A DNA stretch of 64,000 nt from JAPLJM01 sp963708515. GTDB lineage: Bacteria; Desulfobacterota; Syntrophia; Syntrophales; Fen-1087. Position 1 is the stretch's first letter; each line of letters opens with the position of its first letter. The DNA lies in the NCBI GenBank assembly GCA_963708515.1, contig CAVPSX010000005.1:11439-75438 (forward strand). Direction: 5' to 3'. Position numbers and translations under genes: made by a program. This document shows positions 27,041-36,293 of the stretch, piece by piece. A model generated the notes under the pieces. It searched no databases and was not told the DNA's origin. It was given only the letters and a program-made list of their open reading frames with translations.

Positions 27041-28218
27041 TGCAAAACATTCTGCAGAAATATGTCACGAAAATAGCCCGGGCCGGTCTGACGGAACCGG
27101 GAGGCGCCCTGATCGGCTTGCGCGGAGCGGAAATCTCCTGGAGCCGGAAGGACGAGGCCTGCACGGGGCTGGAAGCCGTCATGGCCGCTATTGATAAACA
27201 GGCCATTCTATTTGCCGAGCCGGCGGAGCCGTACCGGACGATCATTGAATATCTCGCGGAGACTTCCGGCGGTGTCATCGAGCCCCGTGATTTTGAAACC
27301 CGGATATTCCTGCATGACCTGCCTGTTTTGCGGGAATTCGAACCTCATGCTGTCGCGGCGGTACTGAGGCGACGGCGCAGCGTTGTCATCGCCGGCCGCG
27401 GCGTTGTCACCTTCGGCAAGGCCAGCCCGGAGTCGGCCTTCGTCATCTACAGCTCCGTCTGTTTTGCCTGCTTTGTTAAATTCTTCTCCGATACACTCTA
27501 TCATGTACGCTGCAACGTGATGGATCGACGACGCCGGACGGTCCTTGAAAAAGTCATGACATATCTCGATCCCCCGCCGGACATAGCCGGAACTCTCATG
27601 AAGGGGCCATTTCCCGTCGAAGACCAGATTCTTCCGGCGATGGAGCAGGCGGGCCTGCTGCTGGTTGATTGCCGTCTCGTGGATTCCAATTTCGGCAACA
27701 TCTCTTATTTTGCCGATCCCGTGCTGTATATCAGCCCGAAAGGCGGCGCCCTCGATGAACTGCATAACCGCATCGTTTCCATTTCCCTCGCCGATCCTTC
27801 CGCCCCGACGCAGGCTGCCTCGACGGAATTTCCCGCCCACCGGGACATCGTTCTGACAACGGGGCAACGCGCCGTGCTGCACGGACATCCGAAGTTTGCC
27901 GTAATACTGTCCCTCGACTGCGAAAAGGACGAATGTGAAGGCCGTGATGCCTGTCATATTCGCTGTCCGCACCAAAGATTCATCGGCGATATCCCCGTTG
28001 TGGCCGGCGAGGCGGGCGCCGGACCTTTCGGATTGAGCCATACAGTCCCCCCGGCGATGCGGGATCATCGTGGCGTAATCGTTTACGGGCACGGCCTGTT
28101 CACAGCCGGAAAGCACGATTTCAACGAGGCCTTTGAGCGGCTGGCGGCGATCGAAAACGCCTGCCGGCAGGAATATTTCAGGCGGATCGGGTATATGGGA
28201 GACGGAACGACATCATGA
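27040..28218 (+). CDS. class II aldolase/adducin family protein, two-domain
   Basis: 392 aa, about twice a single aldolase domain, so two related domains are probably fused. The C-terminal half has the clearer family features: SNFGNISYF, a zinc-type VLHGHPKFAVIL and GVIVYGHGLFTAG. The N-terminal half keeps the fold (RSVVIAGRGVVTFGKASPESA) but lacks an HxH pair, so only one site may be active. It is coupled by TAATG to the alcohol dehydrogenase. Likely an aldolase, epimerase or decarboxylase of sugar phosphates. A Cys-rich insert (CEKDECEGRDACHIRC) is unusual and could bind metal. Confidence 0.86.
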   Translation: MQNILQKYVTKIARAGLTEPGGALIGLRGAEISWSRKDEACTGLEAVMAAIDKQAILFAEPAEPYRTIIEYLAETSGGVIEPRDFETRIFLHDLPVLREFEPHAVAAVLRRRRSVVIAGRGVVTFGKASPESAFVIYSSVCFACFVKFFSDTLYHVRCNVMDRRRRTVLEKVMTYLDPPPDIAGTLMKGPFPVEDQILPAMEQAGLLLVDCRLVDSNFGNISYFADPVLYISPKGGALDELHNRIVSISLADPSAPTQAASTEFPAHRDIVLTTGQRAVLHGHPKFAVILSLDCEKDECEGRDACHIRCPHQRFIGDIPVVAGEAGAGPFGLSHTVPPAMRDHRGVIVYGHGLFTAGKHDFNEAFERLAAIENACRQEYFRRIGYMGDGTTS

Positions 28219-28268
28219 AAATGACCCGGTTTTGTTTCAATCACCTGATGAAAGCCTCGCATAACCGG

Positions 28269-28408
28269 TGAAAAATGGTTCGCAAGCGGCGAATGAAAGA
28301 TTTTTCGCATTTCCAGAAAGTAGACTATTTAATTGATATCATAAATAATTTAAACATTATCATCTTTGTCGCGAAAAAGATTTTGAGCCGTGGCGAAGCC
28401 ATTTTTCA
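28269..28408. mobile_element. MITE-like element, copy 1
   Basis: 140 bases bounded by imperfect terminal inverted repeats of about 37 bases: the left end begins TGAAAAATGGTTCGC and the right end finishes GCGAAGCCATTTTTCA. It encodes no protein. A second copy with the same two ends lies at 44018-44177 with a different interior. The flanks do not show an obvious target duplication. Confidence 0.6.
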
Positions 28409-28444
28409 AAGGTCTCATAATATCATGAAAGGAATAACGAATTT

Positions 28445-28862
28445 ATGCCAACGAAGAAAAAGAAATCCGATTTTTCAGGATTGACGCTGCTCGGGCGGGA
28501 CGGTCCGGACGCAAAACCGTCCAGGAAAATAGAAACCTTTGCGAACCGGCATCCTGCAGCGGGATTATGTCGTGACGCTTGAGACGGAGGAATTCACCTG
28601 CGTCTGCCCGATGACGGGCCAGCCCGATTTTGCCTGGCTGAAAATTCAGTATATCCCCGATAAGCGCATCGTCGAGTCCAAGTCGCTGAAACTCTACCTG
28701 TGGTCCTACCGTGATGTAGGGTCCTTTCACGAGCACGTCACAAACCGGATTCTCGATGATCTGACGGCGGCGCTGGCGCCGCGGTGGTGCAAGATTACCG
28801 CGGAATTCGCCGTGCGAGGCGGCATTGCCATAACGGTTGAGGCGGAGTACCGGAAACCCTGA
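28445..28862 (+). CDS. queF: NADPH-dependent 7-cyano-7-deazaguanine (preQ0) reductase, one frameshift
   Basis: About 138 aa when joined, the length of the short QueF form. It reduces preQ0 to preQ1 in queuosine synthesis. The N-terminal part (MPTKKKKSDFSGLTLLG) is in one frame. From about 28555 the rest is in another, with the active-site motif FTCVCPMTGQPDFA, the SKSLKLYLWSYRDVGSFHEH block and a normal C terminus. One extra base near 28555 accounts for the break, with family sequence on both sides, so a sequencing indel is likely. No other queuosine genes are adjacent. Confidence 0.88.
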
Positions 28863-28889
28863 ATCGGGCAGGTATTTCAAAGGAGACAT

Positions 28890-28905
28890 GACACAGTCGT
28901 GTCCC
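28890..28905 (-). repeat. GGGACACGACTNTGTC dispersed repeat, copy 1
   Basis: Sixteen bases that on the minus strand read GGGACACGACTGTGTC. Close copies are at 44060-44076 and 47526-47542. It lies in the gap after queF. Confidence 0.45.
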
Positions 28906-28952
28906 ACTCCCGGAGGATCAGATAGGGGTTGCCGTACGCGTGAAAAGATTGT

Positions 28953-29631
28953 ATGAGAGCGGGCGAAGAAGGAAAGGAGCCTGATTCGTTGAAAAATCGG
29001 CTCGTCACATCAGACATAACTCTGGCGTTGCTTTACTATTTTATCCGGGCCTATTCTTGGACATTTCAACTGCACATTGAAAATGAGAAGGAGTGGATGG
29101 ACTATCATGCCGGGGGTGGAACGGTGCTGCTGTGTGCCTGGCACCAGCAGTTTTTTGCCGCGATCCGCCATTTCAAGACCTATCAGGCGCTTGGTCCCAG
29201 CCTCATGATCAGCAAGAGCAAAGACGGTGAAATCATCGCGGGGATTGCCGAACGCAGCGGCTGGAAGGTGGTGCGGGGCTCATCCTCGACGGATGGACGG
29301 CAAGCCCTCGAGCGCCATGATCGATAATTTAAAGCGGTTCCGCCTGGCCGCCCATATCCTGGACGGGCCGAGGGGGCCCGCCGGTCGGGTCAAAGCCGGG
29401 GTGATCCAACTGGCGCACACGGCGGACGCCATGATCGTTCCCGTATATGCCGCTGCCGACAAAGCCTGGTTTTTTAATAGCTGGGACCGGTTCATGCTGC
29501 CCAAACCGTTTGCAAAAGTGACGCTTCGTTTTGGAGAAATGATCGATTTCAATACCCAAAATCGAAAAAACGATTTTGAGGCTCAGAGGCTTGAACTGGA
29601 GAATCAGATGCTTCCGGGATTGATCGGCTGA
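28953..29631 (+). CDS. DUF374 lysophospholipid-acyltransferase-like protein, one frameshift
   Basis: About 225 aa joined. The first half includes VLLCAWHQQFFAAI (the W-H-Q variant of the acyltransferase block) and LMISKSKDGEIIAGIAERSG. The frame shifts near 29310, and the second half continues with AAHILDGPRGPAGRVKAG and VPVYAAADKAWFFNSWDRF. DUF374 proteins belong to the LPLAT superfamily and probably transfer acyl chains to lipid A-like or phospholipid acceptors. The stop is 14 bases before the acyl-CoA ligase gene, suggesting one operon. A single-base change repairs the reading frame. Confidence 0.85.
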
Positions 29632-29645
29632 AGGAGATCTTCCCA

Positions 29646-31364
29646 ATGTATGAGACAAAACCCTGGGCGAAGTTTTACGGACGAGTGCCGGAATCCATCG
29701 AATATCCGCGCGTGACGATGTACGAGGCGCTCATGAAAACCGTTGCAAGTCGCCCCGATGCCGTGGCCTGGGATTTTTTCGGAACCACCTGCACCTACCG
29801 GCAATTCGGCGAACAGATCCGGCAATGCGCTGATGCCCTGGCCGCTTTGGGCCTGAAGGCCGGGGACCGCATCACGATTTCCATGCCCACCTGCCCGCAG
29901 GGAATCATTTGTTTTTACGCATCCAACAAGCTCGGCGCCGTCTCGAGCATGATCCATCCGCTGTCGCCGGCCAAAGAGATCGAGTTTTATCTCAACAAAA
30001 GCAAAAGCCGCTTTGCCCTCACGCTTGACGCCTTTTACGGCAAGTTCAAAGAGGTTCAGTCGTGCACCGATCTGCAAACCCTGATTCTGGCAAGAATCCC
30101 CGACTACCTGGGCCTGGGCATGAGAATCGGCTTCTATCTGACAAAGGGCCGTAAAATTCCGCCCGTGCCGCAGGATCCCCTTGTGCGCTGGTGGCATGAC
30201 ATCATGCAGGGCACCTATCCGGAAGCCCAGCAGGCGGGCATGGATACCGACGAGATGGCCGTCATTCTCTACAGCGGTGGCACCACGGGCTCGCCCAAGG
30301 GGATCATGCTGTCCAACATGAATTTCATCAGCGAGGGCATGCAGGTCGCTGCCTGGGGCGATCTGGGGGCCGATGGATCCATCCTTGCCATTTTGCCCAT
30401 CTTTCATGGATTCGGCCTGGGCGTGTGCGTCAATGCGGTCTTCATGGGCGGCGGCAAGAGCATCCTGGTGCCGCAGTTCACGCCGGAGATCGTAGCCAAA
30501 CTCATTAAAACCAAAAAACCGACCTTTGTTGTGGGCGTACCGACTCTCTTTGAAGCTCTGAACCGCAATCCGCTGTTCCAGAAGGCCGATCTGAGCTGTC
30601 TGAGGGGGGCATTCAGCGGTGCTGATCAGCTTCCGCGCCCGGTCAAGGAGAAGTTCGAGCAGATCGTCCGCCGCCAGGGCGGCTCCGTGCAACTGCGTGA
30701 GGGATACGGCCTGACGGAGGCCGTCACGGCGATCATGGCCATGCCCATGACGGAGTACCGCGAGGGGAGCGTGGGCATTGTTTTTCCCGACATGCTGGCC
30801 AAGATCGTCAGGCAGGGGACCACGGAAGAGGTACCGGCCGGCGAAATCGGCGAGATCTGCCTGCACGGACCGGCAGTCATGCTGGGCTATCTGGAGATGC
30901 CCGAAGAGACCGCAGAGACCCTGAAGACCCATCCGGACGGCAGGCTGTGGCTGCACACGGGCGACCTGGCGACGATGGATGAGGACGGTTTCGTTTATTT
31001 CAAGCTCCGGCTCAAGCGCATGATCAAATCGTCGGGCATGAACGTCTATCCCGCCCAGGTCGAGGATGTTTTCTATAAGCACGAGGCGGTGCTGGAATGC
31101 TGCGTGATCGGCGTTCCCGATGAAATCCAGGTGGAGCGCGTCAAGGCCTTCGTGGTTCTCAAAGATCCGGCCAAAGAAGGGCCGGAGATGGAGCAGGCGC
31201 TGATCCGGCACAGCCGGGAGCATCTCATCAAGTGGTCCTGCCCGCGCGAGATTGAATTCAGGCGATCCCTGCCGAAGACGCTGGTCGGCAAGGTAGCCTA
31301 CAACGCCCTCGAAGTGGAGGAAAAGGCTCGCCTGAAGGCGGCCGGCAAATATTCGGGAGAATGA
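29646..31364 (+). CDS. acyl-CoA/AMP-forming ligase (ANL superfamily)
   Basis: 572 aa. The AMP-binding P-loop YSGGTTGSPKG is near residues 219-229. The GYGLTE block follows near 357, then WLHTGDLATMDEDGF and a C-terminal domain with the catalytic lysine expected in TLVGKVAY. It activates a carboxylic acid as acyl-AMP and then the CoA thioester. It overlaps the next gene (BcrC/HgdB type) by four bases (ATGA), so its product may be substrate for the dehydratase or reductase pair downstream. The chain type is not predictable; a medium-chain, aromatic or hydroxy acid would fit. Confidence 0.92.
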   Translation: MYETKPWAKFYGRVPESIEYPRVTMYEALMKTVASRPDAVAWDFFGTTCTYRQFGEQIRQCADALAALGLKAGDRITISMPTCPQGIICFYASNKLGAVSSMIHPLSPAKEIEFYLNKSKSRFALTLDAFYGKFKEVQSCTDLQTLILARIPDYLGLGMRIGFYLTKGRKIPPVPQDPLVRWWHDIMQGTYPEAQQAGMDTDEMAVILYSGGTTGSPKGIMLSNMNFISEGMQVAAWGDLGADGSILAILPIFHGFGLGVCVNAVFMGGGKSILVPQFTPEIVAKLIKTKKPTFVVGVPTLFEALNRNPLFQKADLSCLRGAFSGADQLPRPVKEKFEQIVRRQGGSVQLREGYGLTEAVTAIMAMPMTEYREGSVGIVFPDMLAKIVRQGTTEEVPAGEIGEICLHGPAVMLGYLEMPEETAETLKTHPDGRLWLHTGDLATMDEDGFVYFKLRLKRMIKSSGMNVYPAQVEDVFYKHEAVLECCVIGVPDEIQVERVKAFVVLKDPAKEGPEMEQALIRHSREHLIKWSCPREIEFRRSLPKTLVGKVAYNALEVEEKARLKAAGKYSGE

Positions 31365-32503
31365 TGAGCATGAAAAACATGAACAAAATCAGGGAAGCGG
31401 CGCGCGACCCGCACGGGTATGCGGAATCTTACAAAACACGAACCCACAAGAAGATTGTCGGCTATTTCTGTTCCTATGCGCCCGAAGAGATCATCTGGGC
31501 CGCCGGCGCCCTGCCGCTAAGGATCTTCAGCCGCAAGTCCGGCATTCATCTGGCCGACAGGCACCTGCAATCCTACTGCTGTTCGCTCGTGCGCGGTGCT
31601 TTGGAGGATGCCCTTTCGGGGGCGTTGAAATTTCTGGACGGCGTCGTCTTCCCCCACACCTGCGATTCCATCCAGCGTCTCTCCGATATCTGGCGGCTCA
31701 ATGTCCCCTACGGCTTTCACACCGACGTCGTTCTGCCCGTCAAGCTCAATACGGACAGCGCAAGAGAGTACATGGTGAAAGTGCTCAAGGCGTTCAGGGT
31801 TGAGCTGGAGCAGAAACTGGACGTCAAAATCACCGACGACGCGTTAAGGGCGTCGATGGATCTCTACGGCAAACTGCGCGGCCTGTTGGGGCGGATCTAT
31901 GAAATCCGGTCGCAAAATCCCGATGCCATAAGCGGCTCCGATGTGTACAGCATCATGAAGGCCGCCATGATCATGGATCGGCAGGAGCTGCTGACGTTGC
32001 TCGACGAAGGGGTCAAGGAGCTGGTGGAGCAGAAGAAAAGCGCCGGAGCGGCTGTCTGCCGCAAGCGTGTGGTCCTCTCCGGCGGAATCTGTGATTTTCC
32101 CGATGTTTATCCGATGATCGAGGAGGCGGGCGGCGCCGTCGTCTGGGACGATCTCTGCATGGGGACACGGACCTTCGCCGGCGATTATGCTGCAAAGGAA
32201 GATCCCATCGAGGCCATTGCCGGGCGCTACCTGGAACGGATCGTCTGTCCGGCCAAGCACAGCGGCCTGACGAGCCGCGCCGATCATCTTGTCAAAATGG
32301 TCAGGGAAAGGGACGCGCAGGGCGTGATCATCCTGCTTTTGAAGTTCTGCGATCCCCATGCCTTCGACTATCCCTATCTGAAGAACGCCCTGGACAAGGA
32401 GGGGGTCCCGAACATGCTGCTCGAAGTCGAAGATCAACTGCCGCCGGACGGGCAGTTGAGAACGCGCTTCGAGGCTTTTTTAGAGATGCTGCAAAGGAGA
32501 TGA
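31361..32503 (+). CDS. 2-hydroxyacyl-CoA dehydratase / benzoyl-CoA reductase subunit, BcrC/BadD/HgdB type
   Basis: 380 aa. Family landmarks: VGYFCSYAPEEIIWAAGALPLRI at the start, FPHTCDSIQRLSDIW and LLKFCDPHAFDYPYLKNAL, with cysteines that ligate a [4Fe-4S] cluster. Such subunits work as heterodimers and need an ATP-driven activator (HgdC/BcrA type) to inject a high-energy electron. The partner subunit follows directly, but no activator is in this window, so it must be supplied from elsewhere. The gene overlaps the acyl-CoA ligase by four bases. Dehydration of a 2-hydroxyacyl-CoA or ring reduction are both possible; subunit sizes favour the dehydratase type. Confidence 0.9.
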   Translation: MMSMKNMNKIREAARDPHGYAESYKTRTHKKIVGYFCSYAPEEIIWAAGALPLRIFSRKSGIHLADRHLQSYCCSLVRGALEDALSGALKFLDGVVFPHTCDSIQRLSDIWRLNVPYGFHTDVVLPVKLNTDSAREYMVKVLKAFRVELEQKLDVKITDDALRASMDLYGKLRGLLGRIYEIRSQNPDAISGSDVYSIMKAAMIMDRQELLTLLDEGVKELVEQKKSAGAAVCRKRVVLSGGICDFPDVYPMIEEAGGAVVWDDLCMGTRTFAGDYAAKEDPIEAIAGRYLERIVCPAKHSGLTSRADHLVKMVRERDAQGVIILLLKFCDPHAFDYPYLKNALDKEGVPNMLLEVEDQLPPDGQLRTRFEAFLEMLQRR

Positions 32504-32505
32504 AA

Positions 32506-33754
32506 ATGGCGGAAGAAATGAAAATAGCGGATCCCGAAAAAGAGAAGCGAAAGATCAAGTCCGTCAAGCAGATGAAGGATATCATGACGACCTATTACAT
32601 CGACGCCAAAACGGCCGGACAGACGGGCAAGAAGGTCGCCTGGATCACAAGCGGCGGGCCGGTGGAGCCCCTGATCGTGATGGATGTCATTCCCGTTTAT
32701 CCCGAAAATCACGGGGCCATGATCGGCGCCAGCCGCATGGGCGTCGGGCTGTACGAGAAGGCCGAATCCATGGGCTATGCAAGCGATCTGTGCTCCTACG
32801 CCTGCGCGGACATCGCCTGCGCCACGGTCAACGGCGGGCCGATCGGCGGTCTTCCGAAACCCGACATGCTCGTGTGCTGCAACAACATCTGCGGGACCGT
32901 CCTGAAATGGTATGAAATCCAGGCCCGCTATTTCAACGCGCCGTTGTTCATTCTGGACACGCCCTTCTGCCATACCGAATACAATGCGGACATTCAGAAG
33001 TACGTGCGCCGGCAGATCGGGGAATATATCCACTTTCTGGAGCAACACTGCGGCAAGCCGTTCGATTATGACCGCATGCAGGAGGTCGGGAAGCTCTCCG
33101 TCACCGGCCAGAGGCTCTGGCAGGACGGTGCTGGACACGACCATGCACAGGCCCGCCCCCATGAGCGCCTTCGACGCCTTTTTCCACCTGGCCCTGATCG
33201 TGACGCTGCGCGGGACACAGCAGGCCGTGGACTACTATCAATTGCTGCTGGCGGAGATGAAACAGCGCATCGCCGACGGCATCGGGGCCGTTCCCAATGA
33301 AAAATACCGCCTGCTCTGGGACAACCTGCCCGTCTGGTACCGGACAAAGTGGCTCTCCGAAAAATTCGCCGCCCACGACGCCTGTCTGGTGGCCGACACC
33401 TACACATCGGCCTGGTGCGGTTCGCTCAAGTATGTCGATGAAAATAATTTTCTCGAAACCATGGCCGAGTGCTACACGCGGATCTATCTGAATATCGGCG
33501 TGGATGAGATGGCGCGAACCGTCATGGAGATGGTGGACAAGTACGATGTGGACGGCATCGTCATGCACTCCAACCGGAGCTGCAAGCCCTATTCGCTGGG
33601 ACAGTACGATATTCAGCGCATCGTCGAGCAGCAGAAGGGCATCCCGTCGCTCATGATCGAAGCCGATATGACGGACGAACGCAAGTTTTCTGAAAGCCAG
33701 ATCGAGACGCGCATTGACGCTTTCATCGAGGTTTTGCAGGAAAAGAAGAAGTAG
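32506..33754 (+). CDS. 2-hydroxyacyl-CoA dehydratase / benzoyl-CoA reductase partner subunit, one frameshift
   Basis: About 415 aa joined. N-terminal part to about 33120: KKVAWITSGGPVEPLIVMDVIPVYPENHGA, then SDLCSYACADIACATVNGG and VCCNNICGTVLKW. After a one-base shift it continues with PAPMSAFDAFFHLALIVTLRGT, ADTYTSAWCG and the conserved HSNRSCKPYSLGQYD. The cysteines fit a cluster-binding dehydratase subunit. AGGAG precedes the ATG at 32506, so I prefer it to 32500, which overlaps the upstream stop. It forms the pair with the gene at 31361-32503. The break looks like an indel in the consensus, because both halves are well conserved. Confidence 0.88.
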
Positions 33755-33788
33755 GAGTAGAAGATGTCAGTTTGTTACGCATAGTAAA

Positions 33789-33818
33789 GCCTGCACGGCC
33801 TGTTGAAGCAGTGCAGGC
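33789..33818 (+). terminator. hairpin after the dehydratase operon
   Basis: GCCTGCAC and GTGCAGGC form a perfect 8-bp stem around a 14-base loop, 35 bases after the stop at 33754. The following bases are AT-rich but not a clean U-tract, so it is a weak terminator candidate. It also separates convergent transcription from the pseudogene. Confidence 0.4.
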
Positions 33819-33835
33819 CATATTATCATGTCATT

Positions 33836-35121
33836 TCATCTCGGCGGCGCTTTCTTTTTCTTTGCCTCTTCCTTCCAGTCAAGGATAGCGTCGCTATTCT
33901 TCTTGACGCTCCATCCAAGCTTGTAGAGCTCCTCGAGGCTCCTGTCTGTAACAGTGCCGTCGACCCAGAGCTCCTTCTTCTTTATGCCGACGAGTGTCGC
34001 GGCCCTGTCGCTGATCGCCTTTGCGATGGCATGCGCGTCCTCTGTCCAGAGAAGGTGGTCCACGGGCGAGATGAAGACCAGGGTGTTCTCCGTCGTCCCG
34101 CAGGGAATGTGCCGAGCGAGATAAAGCTTTTTATCGGAGCCACGCTTCGGTTGTAAACGGCGTACATGATGGCCATGCGCGTACGGAACGCCGCCAGGTC
34201 TTCTGATTCCGTGCGAAGGGCGAATTTCAGGAGTTCGTTCCTGTTCTTCGTGTGCTTCATGTCCTCCCGGGCGGCAAAAAAAAGGGTCTGGTCGCGGGGC
34301 GTAAAAACATTTTTCTCAATAGAGAGATCTGTGAGTGTCGGGTCCATTTCCATGTTATCGAGTTTTTCCCTGTTCAGGCGCCGGAGTTCCGTGGGCGGGG
34401 TTTTCGCGATCATGTCGTTGAGAAGCTGTAGGCTGCCTGTGACCGACAGCGCAAAACCCACGCCGCCGGGGATCATCGCCTTGAGGGCTGTCGCGCTCAG
34501 GCTCCCGGCTAAGCCCGCTTCCGTGATCTTGTCGATCTCCTGCTACAGTAGCGGATTGGGAGAGTAAACGTCAACGCCGAACTCGTAGGCATATTCCCTT
34601 TTCCGGTTCGAATATCCTGTGAGGCCTGCCAGCCTTGAATCTTAGCCGGCCCCGGGTTTTGACCGGACAGCCTCTCCTGCCATCCGGAACGTCTTCCCTA
34701 TGCCGGTGGCTGTGCCTGCAATAGCTTTTTTAGGGTCGCTCGCCATGGCCTTCACGCCTGCTAAGGTCTCTGATCCGGCCTTCTTCAGACTGCCTTGGAA
34801 CGCGTCTGACTGCTGCAGCTTCCTCATCGCGTCATTGGCCTTCATCTCCTCGATGCGCTTCTTAAGCGATGCTGTGGAAATGACCATGAACCTGCCGAAT
34901 TTGGATACAATCGCATAGGTGTTCATGTAGCCGTCGTTTTGTACGGTCTCGTCAATGCTGTGAAACTGGCCTTTGAGAAGGCTTTTATCCAGTATCTTAG
35001 AAGCATTGAGCGGACGCGGAGTTTCATAAGCTTCTTCCGCTGCAATCGTGACTTTTGCAGAAGGCGGCAGGACCAACAAGGCTGCCAGTACAAAAGATAT
35101 CGCGCTGAAATACGTCTTCAC
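33836..35121 (-). pseudogene. exported hypothetical protein gene with two in-frame stops and a frameshift
   Basis: Not assigned to a named family. It opens with a signal peptide (MKTYFSAISFVLAALLVL, cut near AEEA), then a conserved-looking domain (DETVQNDGYMNTYAIVSKFGRFM, SLKKRIEEMKAND). The frame then meets TAA at 34642 and TAG near 34548, but readable sequence continues in the same frame between and after them (REYAYEFGVDVYSPNPLL, LNREKLDNMEMDPTLTDL). A shift near 34100 precedes the last segment (LLWTEDAHAIAKAISDRAA to the Lys-rich end). The product would be about 425 aa. Two nonsense codons plus a shift look more like decay than error. Confidence 0.65.
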
Positions 35122-35250
35122 AAGGACGACCCCCTTTCTCTGCCGGTCACAAGTTAAAAAGTTTCATGGCCGAATGCCCCGCGCCAGCCAGCACATCCAA
35201 TTAAACAAGAAAATTGAATGGTGATTTATTTGAAAATATTACCAGACATG

Positions 35251-36261
35251 TTAATAATGATCATCGGCCCGGGTCTTTCCTTTGAACAGCCGGTAAACAA
35301 ATATCGTATAGCAGATGACAATCGGCATGCCGATCATGGCGATGACGGCCATAACCTGCAGCGTGTAAAGCCCGGTTGAGCTGTTATAAATCGTCAGACT
35401 CAAGTTCGGGTCATTGGAGGCAGTGATCAGGTTGGGAAATTGAGCTGCGCCTGCTGCCAGGAACAGGCCAATAAATGAAAAGGACGACTCCCAAAACGGG
35501 GCGGCGTCATTTTTTTTACGCAGTGAAAAGAATAATCCTATAAGTCCCGCAAACGTAAACACAACGGCCACGTACATTAAAGCATTCCCCGACAGACGCG
35601 GAAATATACCAAGCAGCACAACAAAATAAATTCCCGCCGTGATGAAATTAATCCACATTAAAACCCGCACGGCCTTGAATGAACGCTCTTGCAATTTCCC
35701 TTCCGTTTTCATGACGGCCCAGGACGCGCCCTGCAGCAGCACGGCGGCCAGTCCGGTAATACCGAACAACAACGGCACGGGACGCAGCAGCGTGAAAAAG
35801 CTTCCAGCATACTCCATTTTACCATCAAGCGGCACGCCGTAGATCACATTGCCCAAAGCCACACCAAATAATAGAGCCGCCAAAGCGCTTCCGCCGACCA
35901 GAGCTTTTTCCCAGATTCCGGCGCGCGCCGGGTCGTTAGCGCGAAACTCCATCGATACCGCGCGGAAAATAAGCGCGAGCAAAACCAGCATCATCGCCAG
36001 ATAAAAGCCGGAAAACGCGGTGGCATATGCATGAGGAAACGCCGCAAACAATGCGCCTCCTCCGGTAATCAACCAGACTTCGTTACCGTCCCAGACCGGG
36101 CCGATGGACGCGATGAGCGTATCCTTCTCTTCCTTTGTCACAGCCAGACAAGGCAGCAAAGTTGCAACACCCAGGTCGAATCCATCCAAAAGTGCGTAAC
36201 CAAGCAATAGGATGAAAATAAGCAAAAACCATAGGATTTGAAAATTCTGGATATTTTCCAT
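35251..36261 (-). CDS. cydB: cytochrome bd quinol oxidase subunit II
   Basis: 336 aa, eight or nine hydrophobic helices. Family sequence is clear at the start (FLLIFILLLGYALLDGFDLG) and in IGPVWDGNEVWLITGGGALFAAFP, where the quinol oxidase subunit II pattern is strongest. With CydA it reduces oxygen to water using quinol, with very high oxygen affinity; in an anaerobe it mainly removes oxygen. It follows cydA by 32 bases on the same strand. No CydX-like small frame is evident in the 130 bases downstream. Confidence 0.95.
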   Translation of the reverse strand: MENIQNFQILWFLLIFILLLGYALLDGFDLGVATLLPCLAVTKEEKDTLIASIGPVWDGNEVWLITGGGALFAAFPHAYATAFSGFYLAMMLVLLALIFRAVSMEFRANDPARAGIWEKALVGGSALAALLFGVALGNVIYGVPLDGKMEYAGSFFTLLRPVPLLFGITGLAAVLLQGASWAVMKTEGKLQERSFKAVRVLMWINFITAGIYFVVLLGIFPRLSGNALMYVAVVFTFAGLIGLFFSLRKKNDAAPFWESSFSFIGLFLAAGAAQFPNLITASNDPNLSLTIYNSSTGLYTLQVMAVIAMIGMPIVICYTIFVYRLFKGKTRADDHY

Positions 36262-36293
36262 CTCCGCTATCCCTTATAACGATTGGTCTTCCT

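Noticed and set aside
29604..31223. 539-codon minus-strand open frame opposite the acyl-CoA ligase
   Set aside because: High-GC antisense shadow; the plus-strand ligase has full family motifs.
34540..34560. In-frame TAG in the decayed exported-protein gene considered as pyrrolysine
   Set aside because: A second stop (TAA) and a frameshift are in the same gene, and no pyl genes or Pyl-using enzyme are seen.
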